7,069 bases of DNA from Candidatus Peregrinibacteria bacterium. Lineage in GTDB: Bacteria; Patescibacteriota; Gracilibacteria; UM-FILTER-43-11. This document shows, piece after piece, positions 1 to 3,519 of this stretch (positions within the stretch are counted from its first letter, which is position 1; each line of letters starts with the position of its first letter). The DNA lies in assembly GCA_016220125.1 (NCBI GenBank), contig JACRIF010000113.1, positions 1-7,069 on the forward strand. Direction: 5' to 3'. A program made the position numbers and the translations under genes. Under the pieces are notes generated by a model. It was given only the letters and a program-made list of their open reading frames with translations, was not told the DNA's origin and ran no database searches.

Positions 1-1351
1 GCTCCGTCATCACCATGGGGCGGATCGACTCGGGAGCCGACTCGAAACTCAGGATCTCGGCCTGCCGGCCGTTTGCCTCTTGATTGAATTGCTGCGCCAC
101 TTTCATGGTTTCGAGCACTCCCGCCCCAGCCGCTTTTTTGATAGCATCCTTGAAGATGCCCTCCGCTTGGCCGAAGCTGATTTCCCCGGTTTTGCCCGAC
201 ACTTTTTTCGCGGTGTCGATGAAAGCCTGCTCGGAACCGTTTCGCTTGATCGTTTCCACAAAGGATTCGGTCCACACGTCCGTGGTCTTGGCCCAACGCT
301 CGCGATCAAAAAAGTTCAGCGCGTCCAAGTCCTTGGCGATCTCCTCCTCGCTTTTCCCGCTGCTGAGCAGGCGGGCCATATCGAGGCATTGCGAGGCTTC
401 GGATTTCAGCCTTTTCAAATCGACCAGGTCGATCATTCCGTCCTTTTTCGCAACGCTTTCGTAGCGCTCCACGGTCGCGTCGCGCAATCCCTCCAGATTT
501 GCCTTCAGCGCATCGGCGTCGGGGCTGTTTTTGAGGATCCAGTCGAGCTGGTGGCCGACATACTCCTCCATGCCGCTCTGGAATTCGTCCGAGAGATCCT
601 TGTATTGGTCGAAATCCTTTTCCGTCAGATGCTCCTTTTGCCATTCCACGTTTAAATACTGCCTGCCCATCGCGGGAACGAACTCCTTCACGAACAACTT
701 GTTGGCCGTGTTGCCGAACTCCCTATGCTCCAAATACCCGCGGTTGGTCATGGGGACCCCGAGGATCGGGATGTCGACATTTTTCAAGATCGGACCCAAA
801 ATCGGGATCTTGAAGGGCCAGGTTCCCCCGAGCACCTCTTTTTCCACCCGGGGCGAGACTTTGCCGACTTCCGGCGCGGCCGTTTTGGCCTTTTCGGCAT
901 TTTGGACCGCCTCGCTCACCATTGTCAGTTCGGAGCCGGTTTTTTCCTTGATCCGGCCCATCAGCGCCTCGTAATCCACAATTTTCATTTCAGCCTTTCG
1001 ATAAAATTCCGTGCTGGCACGATCAAATTCCGTTTTGTAGCGCGCCACGGAATCCTTGAGCAGGCGATCCGACACCTCGGGCGATGTGGAGGCCGCGCGG
1101 CTTTGCAGAAAGGCGCGCATGTCCTCCTCGAATTTCGAAACCCCGTATTCCTTGTCCAAAAAGTCCTGCACCGCCTTGGCGAGCTCCTCAGAGCCCATGT
1201 CGGCCAGCTTCGGATAATCCTTGAAAAACTCCTTTTTGGATTCCACGGCTTCCGCTTTTCCCTGGGGCGCTTCGGCCGGGGTTTCAGGCCCCGCCATGAA
1301 CAGGGGGGATGGATGATTGAAATGCCGGTATTGTTCGCTCAGAAAACGCAT
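1..1351 (-). CDS. Long helical protein of unknown function, C-terminus beyond the left edge
   Basis: An uninterrupted frame of 450 codons runs from the ATG at 1351 leftward off the window, so the C-terminus is missing. I do not recognise the family. Residues 1-45 are a variable, Ala/Pro/Glu-rich leader with no signal peptide. The rest is mostly charged, Lys/Glu-rich predicted helix (about 45-160 and 205-450), as in coiled-coil or helical-bundle proteins. Near residues 176-205 lies a Pro/Ile-rich hydrophobic stretch containing IPILGPI (182-188) and IPILGVP (194-200), a short internal repeat too broken by prolines and glycines to be a confident membrane helix. The start is supported by GAGG at 1361-1364, nine bases upstream, lying inside the last codons of the preceding gene. 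Only three bases separate that gene's TAA from this ATG, so the two are probably translationally coupled and functionally linked. Being a gene is well supported; function is unknown. Confidence 0.85.
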   Translation of the reverse strand, partial: MRFLSEQYRHFNHPSPLFMAGPETPAEAPQGKAEAVESKKEFFKDYPKLADMGSEELAKAVQDFLDKEYGVSKFEEDMRAFLQSRAASTSPEVSDRLLKDSVARYKTEFDRASTEFYRKAEMKIVDYEALMGRIKEKTGSELTMVSEAVQNAEKAKTAAPEVGKVSPRVEKEVLGGTWPFKIPILGPILKNVDIPILGVPMTNRGYLEHREFGNTANKLFVKEFVPAMGRQYLNVEWQKEHLTEKDFDQYKDLSDEFQSGMEEYVGHQLDWILKNSPDADALKANLEGLRDATVERYESVAKKDGMIDLVDLKRLKSEASQCLDMARLLSSGKSEEEIAKDLDALNFFDRERWAKTTDVWTESFVETIKRNGSEQAFIDTAKKVSGKTGEISFGQAEGIFKDAIKKAAGAGVLETMKVAQQFNQEANGRQAEILSFESAPESIRPMVMTE

Positions 1352-1354
1352 GCT

Positions 1355-1882
1355 TTAAAGCCTCATTAGGCGGATAAGAACGTCCGTCAGGGGTTCCTGC
1401 TGGCCTTCGATTTCGGGAATCTCCTTGGCCAGCAATTTTCTCACTTCCACCGGGTTCTGGTCGTTGAGCTGGATGGTGAGCCTTCCTCCGCGTTTTCCCG
1501 CAAGCCTCAAATTCAACGTGCGGACAAAAGGCGGGTTGTACACCACCCAAAACGCGTTGATCATGTTGTACGGCTGGTACTGCTTTCCCACGTAGATTCC
1601 CAGCTCGGTAACCTTGACGCTGATCATCTTCGGCTCCTGGTTGTGGGTGAGGATGTAGACCCCTGCCAACACGATGAACACGATCGCCATCGTGGCCGAA
1701 CCCGTGTACAGGGCGTAGGCGACCAGGATCAGCATCACAATGCCGGAAACCAGGTACCAGTTCCTGCCCTTGGCATGATGAATGAACTCGGGCGCCTGCC
1801 ATTCCAACAGCAGGCGGTTTTGCTCGGCGCCGGGGTGCGATTCCCCAACGTCCGTTTCGATTTCGGGTTTCGTTTCTGCCAT
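1355..1882 (-). CDS. Small two-helix membrane protein with a C-terminal soluble domain
   Basis: This is a complete 175-residue protein. Residues 1-25 are a polar acidic N-terminus, followed by a W-x-A-P-E-F/H-x-K-G-R-N-W-Y segment (29-43). Two closely spaced hydrophobic helices follow, about 42-60 and 63-80, separated by a tight TGS turn, so both ends should lie on the same side, probably the cytoplasm. Residues 83-175 form a mixed strand/helix domain: an I-S-V-K-V-T-E-L-G-I-Y-V strand pair, an aromatic YNMINAFWVVYNPP segment (105-118), two further strands and a C-terminal helix ending in the stop TAA. Similar small membrane proteins (W-x-A-P-E, K-x-W-Y, two helices, then 'GI', 'FW' and 'IPL'-like motifs) are, to my knowledge, common in candidate-phyla bacteria and have no known function. 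It is first in a leftward operon with the 1351-1 gene and has a clear promoter just upstream. No Shine-Dalgarno motif precedes its ATG. Confidence 0.88.
   Translation of the reverse strand: MAETKPEIETDVGESHPGAEQNRLLLEWQAPEFIHHAKGRNWYLVSGIVMLILVAYALYTGSATMAIVFIVLAGVYILTHNQEPKMISVKVTELGIYVGKQYQPYNMINAFWVVYNPPFVRTLNLRLAGKRGGRLTIQLNDQNPVEVRKLLAKEIPEIEGQQEPLTDVLIRLMRL
1361..1364 (-). promoter_or_regulatory. Ribosome binding site of the second gene in the leftward operon
   Basis: GAGG on the minus strand lies nine bases before the ATG at 1351 and inside the last codons of the upstream membrane-protein gene. This overlap is what fixes the start of the downstream gene and implies coupled translation. 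It is one of only two recognisable Shine-Dalgarno motifs among the five starts in the window. Confidence 0.5.
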
Positions 1883-1897
1883 TTGTTTGTTTTAAGA

Positions 1898-1934
1898 ATC
1901 TTATTATTATAGCAAATTCGAGTCGAAAATACAA
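1898..1934 (-). promoter_or_regulatory. Sigma-70-type promoter of the leftward operon, copy A of a repeated promoter cassette
   Basis: On the minus strand a TTGTAT -35 box (1934-1929) and a perfect TATAAT -10 box (1911-1906) are separated by exactly 17 bases. Transcription would start near 1899, giving a leader of about 17 bases before the ATG at 1882. The 37-base stretch from the -35 box to 1898 recurs in opposite orientation at 3459-3495 with two differences, both in the -35/spacer part, so the spacer is conserved as well as the boxes. The -35 box overlaps the last unit of an octamer repeat array. The promoter call rests on consensus and position and is strong for an unassisted reading. Confidence 0.8.
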
Positions 1935-1970
1935 GCGCGTAAGTGTTAAGTCCGTAAGTGCGTAAGTGCT
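1932..1970 (-). repeat. Degenerate 8-base tandem array upstream of promoter A (five units)
   Basis: Read on the minus strand from 1970, the units are AGCACTTA, CGCACTTA, CGGACTTA, ACACTTA (one base short) and CGCGCTTG. The consensus is roughly CGCACTTA with CTTA nearly fixed. The last unit provides the TTG of the -35 box. The same kind of array, with four units, precedes the matching promoter at 3459. It could be a regulator-binding array or a short-repeat family of this genome. The 8-base period does not match a helical turn, which weighs against simple same-face cooperative binding. Confidence 0.75.
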
Positions 1971-2004
1971 CACTGTTTATCACGTTGGGGAAAGCTGTCT
2001 TTTT

Positions 2005-2061
2005 CAAGACCACCTCCCGGCTTTGCCGTACTCCTCCTTTGCAAGGAGGAGAAACTATTGG
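2005..2061 (+). repeat. REP-like double-hairpin element, copy 1
   Basis: A conserved head CAAGACCACCTCCC (2005-2018) is followed by a small hairpin CGGC-TTT-GCCG (2018-2028), then a strong nine-pair hairpin with arms CTCCTCCTT (2031-2039) and AAGGAGGAG (2043-2051) around a three-base loop, then the tail AAACTATTGG. A second copy in the same orientation lies at 3334-3400. Head, tail and hairpin order are conserved while stem bases differ in compensating pairs. Weak similarity continues for about ten more bases on the right. The layout (two G/C-rich hairpins, GGAG at a stem foot, intergenic location) resembles REP/BIME elements mobilised by RAYT transposases, but no transposase is in the window, so that link is inference. 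Confidence 0.7.
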
Positions 2062-2071
2062 TTCGAAAATC

Positions 2072-2100
2072 TGGTGATGTGGCCCAAAATCCTGTATAAA
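2072..2100 (+). promoter_or_regulatory. Possible prfA promoter
   Basis: A TATAAA -10-like box lies at 2095-2100, 23 bases before the prfA start. The -35 position at 17-base spacing (TGGTGA, 2072-2077) is a poor match. A start near 2107 would leave a leader of about 17 bases with no Shine-Dalgarno motif, a leader length similar to that of the leftward operon. It is plausible because the upstream gene is divergent and prfA needs its own promoter here. Confidence 0.4.
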
Positions 2101-2123
2101 CTATCCGTACCTTTTCAAACCTC

Positions 2124-3194
2124 ATGCTCGACAAGCTTCTCAGAATCAAAGGCGAATACGACGAGATCAACAAAAAGCTGAGCGACCCCACCTACGCATC
2201 GGATCCGAAGCAGGTTCGCGATTTGTCGAAAAAAGAGAAACAGCTCCGTTCAATCGTCGAATTGATCGAACGCTATGAGCGATGCCTGAAAAACACCTCG
2301 GATTCCGAGGCCATGCTGGAGACCGAGAAGGACCCCGAAATGATCGAAATGGTGAAGGCCGAGTTGGCGCAATCCAAACTGGACCGCGTCACCCTCGAGG
2401 CTGAGTTGAAGGTGGCCTTGCTCCCTAAGGACCCCAATGATGATAAAAGTGTCATCATGGAAATCCGGGCCGGCGCCGGCGGAGACGAAGCCGCGCTGTT
2501 CGCGGCCGAGCTTTCGCACATGTACATGCGTTTCGCGGACAAGAAGGGCTACAAAATCGCCATTGTCGACCGCAGCGAATCCGGCCCCAACGGAATCCGG
2601 GAAATCATTTTCAAGATCGACGGCCAGGGCGCCTACTCCCAGTTCAAGTACGAGAGCGGTGTGCACCGCGTGCAACGAGTGCCCGAGACCGAGGCGCAGG
2701 GGCGCATCCATACTTCCACCGTCACGGTGGCGGTGTTGCCCGAGGCGGAGGAGGTGGATATCGAGATCCGACCCCAGGATTTGCGCATCGACACCTTCCG
2801 CTCCAGCGGTCCCGGCGGCCAGAACGTGAACAAGACCGAGTCCGCGGTGCGCATCACCCATTTGCCGACGGGCTTGGCGGTCGCCTCGCAGACGGAGCGT
2901 TCGCAGATCCAGAATCGCGTCATCGCGATGGACGTCTTGAGGTCGAAATTGTACCAAATCGAGGAGGACCGTTTGGCGAAGGAGCGTGGCGATATGCGCG
3001 CCGGCCAGATCGGCGACGGGGGTCGAAGCGAGAAGATCCGGACCTACAATTTTCCGCAGGATCGCGTGACGGACCACCGCATCCACCAAAGCTGGAGCAA
3101 CCTGCCCGCCATCATGGAAGGCGAGATCGATGACATCGTCGACAAAATGACTCTCGAGGATCAATCAAAAAAGATGTCGAATTTTGTCGCCTAA
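2124..3194 (+). CDS. prfA: Peptide chain release factor 1 (RF1)
   Basis: RF1 recognises UAA and UAG in the ribosomal A site and triggers hydrolysis of peptidyl-tRNA in the cytoplasm. The protein is 356 residues, the normal family length, and starts with MLDKL as RF1 proteins usually do. The N-terminal helical domain spans about 1-105. The family's GAGGDEAALFA segment is at 117-127. The stop-codon-reading tripeptide is P-E-T at 187-189, the RF1-type PxT also seen as PET in Bacillus, and not the SPF of RF2. The catalytic GGQ is at 231-233 in SGPGGQNVNKTESAVR. The conserved RSEKIRTYNFPQDRVTDHR block is at 301-319. All key residues are present and the frame is intact. The methyltransferase gene prmC, which often sits next to prfA and modifies the GGQ glutamine, is not adjacent. 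No Shine-Dalgarno motif precedes the ATG. It appears to be transcribed alone. Confidence 0.98.
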   Translation: MLDKLLRIKGEYDEINKKLSDPTYASDPKQVRDLSKKEKQLRSIVELIERYERCLKNTSDSEAMLETEKDPEMIEMVKAELAQSKLDRVTLEAELKVALLPKDPNDDKSVIMEIRAGAGGDEAALFAAELSHMYMRFADKKGYKIAIVDRSESGPNGIREIIFKIDGQGAYSQFKYESGVHRVQRVPETEAQGRIHTSTVTVAVLPEAEEVDIEIRPQDLRIDTFRSSGPGGQNVNKTESAVRITHLPTGLAVASQTERSQIQNRVIAMDVLRSKLYQIEEDRLAKERGDMRAGQIGDGGRSEKIRTYNFPQDRVTDHRIHQSWSNLPAIMEGEIDDIVDKMTLEDQSKKMSNFVA

Positions 3195-3199
3195 TACGC

Positions 3200-3231
3200 A
3201 TGGGTAAAATCTATTCAACCCCCATTTTTTT
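3200..3231 (+). terminator. Weak rho-independent terminator after prfA
   Basis: Six bases after the prfA stop, ATGGG (3200-3204) can pair with CCCAT (3221-3225), and a GGGT/ACCC register is an alternative. A run of seven T (3225-3231) follows directly. The stem is short and the loop is about 16 bases, so termination may be inefficient, but position and T-run fit. Confidence 0.45.
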
Positions 3232-3333
3232 CTGTATAAATTTTTTGTTCATGAGTAAATAAATTGTTCATAATTTTGTGGTCAAAAACGCGCCTTTCTT
3301 GCGCTTGTGAAATTAGGCGAAATTTAGTAGTTC

Positions 3334-3400
3334 CAAGACCACCTCCCTCCGCAGCTTCGTGCGGAGTACTCCTCCTCATGCGAGGAGGGGAAACTTTTGG
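3334..3400 (+). repeat. REP-like double-hairpin element, copy 2
   Basis: The head CAAGACCACCTCCC (3334-3347) is identical to copy 1. Hairpin 1 here has longer, different arms, CTCCGCA (3347-3353) and TGCGGAG (3360-3366), around GCTTCG. Hairpin 2 has arms CCTCCTC (3371-3377) and GAGGAGG (3382-3388) around ATGC, extended by a T-G and a C-G pair. The tail AAACTTTTGG matches copy 1 at nine of ten positions. Stem sequence has changed between copies while pairing is kept, which indicates that the folded form matters. The orientation is the same as copy 1, unlike the flanking promoter cassettes. Confidence 0.7.
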
Positions 3401-3429
3401 GTGTAAATTTGTCACCGCATTTTTTCTTC

Positions 3430-3461
3430 AGCACTTACGGACTTAGGTGCTTACGCACTTG
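3430..3461 (+). repeat. Degenerate 8-base tandem array upstream of promoter B (four units)
   Basis: Units are AGCACTTA (3430-3437), CGGACTTA (3438-3445), GGTGCTTA (3446-3453) and CGCACTTG (3454-3461). The last supplies the TTG of the -35 box. The first unit and the C-G-G-A unit are identical to units in the array at 1932-1970, which has one unit more, as expected for slippage or recombination within a tandem array. Confidence 0.75.
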
Positions 3462-3495
3462 TGTTTTCGGCTCGAATTTGCTATAATAATAAGAT
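3459..3495 (+). promoter_or_regulatory. Sigma-70-type promoter of the FecR-like gene, copy B of the promoter cassette
   Basis: TTGTGT (3459-3464) and a perfect TATAAT (3482-3487) are separated by 17 bases. Transcription would start near 3494 and give a leader of about 26 bases to the ATG at 3520. The 37 bases 3459-3495 match 1934-1898 on the other strand at 35 positions. It probably also drives the right-edge gene at 6458, since no terminator is seen between the two genes. Confidence 0.82.
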
Positions 3496-3510
3496 ATTTT
3501 CATTACTCCC

Positions 3511-3514
3511 AGGA
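3511..3514 (+). promoter_or_regulatory. Short Shine-Dalgarno motif of the FecR-like gene
   Basis: AGGA lies five bases before the ATG at 3520. It is a weak site but supports this start, which also places the hydrophobic anchor close to the N-terminus. Confidence 0.45.
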
Positions 3515-3519
3515 CTTCC

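Larger units (their letters stand above)
3195..3519. other. Intergenic region between prfA and the FecR-like gene
   Basis: This 325-base stretch has no credible gene. In order it holds the weak prfA terminator (3200-3231), about 100 AT-rich bases (3232-3333) in which I see nothing firm beyond a TATAAA at 3235-3240 without a -35 box and TTGTTCAT occurring twice, the second REP-like hairpin element (3334-3400), a short spacer, the octamer array (3430-3461) and the promoter (3459-3487) of the next gene. Its content mirrors the 1883-2004 region on the other side of prfA. Confidence 0.7.

Noticed and set aside
80..655. A 191-codon plus-strand reading frame over the left gene
   Set aside because: It lies antisense to the unbroken 450-codon minus-strand frame, which has a ribosome site, operon position and protein-like composition. 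The plus-strand frame is its shadow.
2043..2051. AAGGAGGAG as a strong Shine-Dalgarno site held in a hairpin, like a riboswitch or thermometer
   Set aside because: The nearest ATG (2077) opens a short shadow frame about 25 bases away, and prfA starts 72 bases downstream. The same motif in copy 2 (3382-3390) has no start nearby. It is better explained as a hairpin arm of the repeat.
2250..3164. A 304-codon minus-strand reading frame inside prfA
   Set aside because: It is antisense to an unmistakable RF1 gene with all motifs intact. Its His/Leu/Asp-rich product is typical of a shadow frame.
3232..3333. TATAAA at 3235-3240 as a promoter for a small RNA, and a CGCCT/AGGCG inverted pair near 3291-3319
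   Set aside because: There is no -35 box and no terminator to define a transcript, and the stem is five pairs over a long loop. It is not distinguishable from chance in AT-rich DNA.
1883..3519. The repeated elements flanking prfA as a CRISPR array or insertion sequence ends
   Set aside because: There are only two copies of each element, no regular spacers, no transposase frame and no matching target duplications. The octamers are contiguous without spacers.
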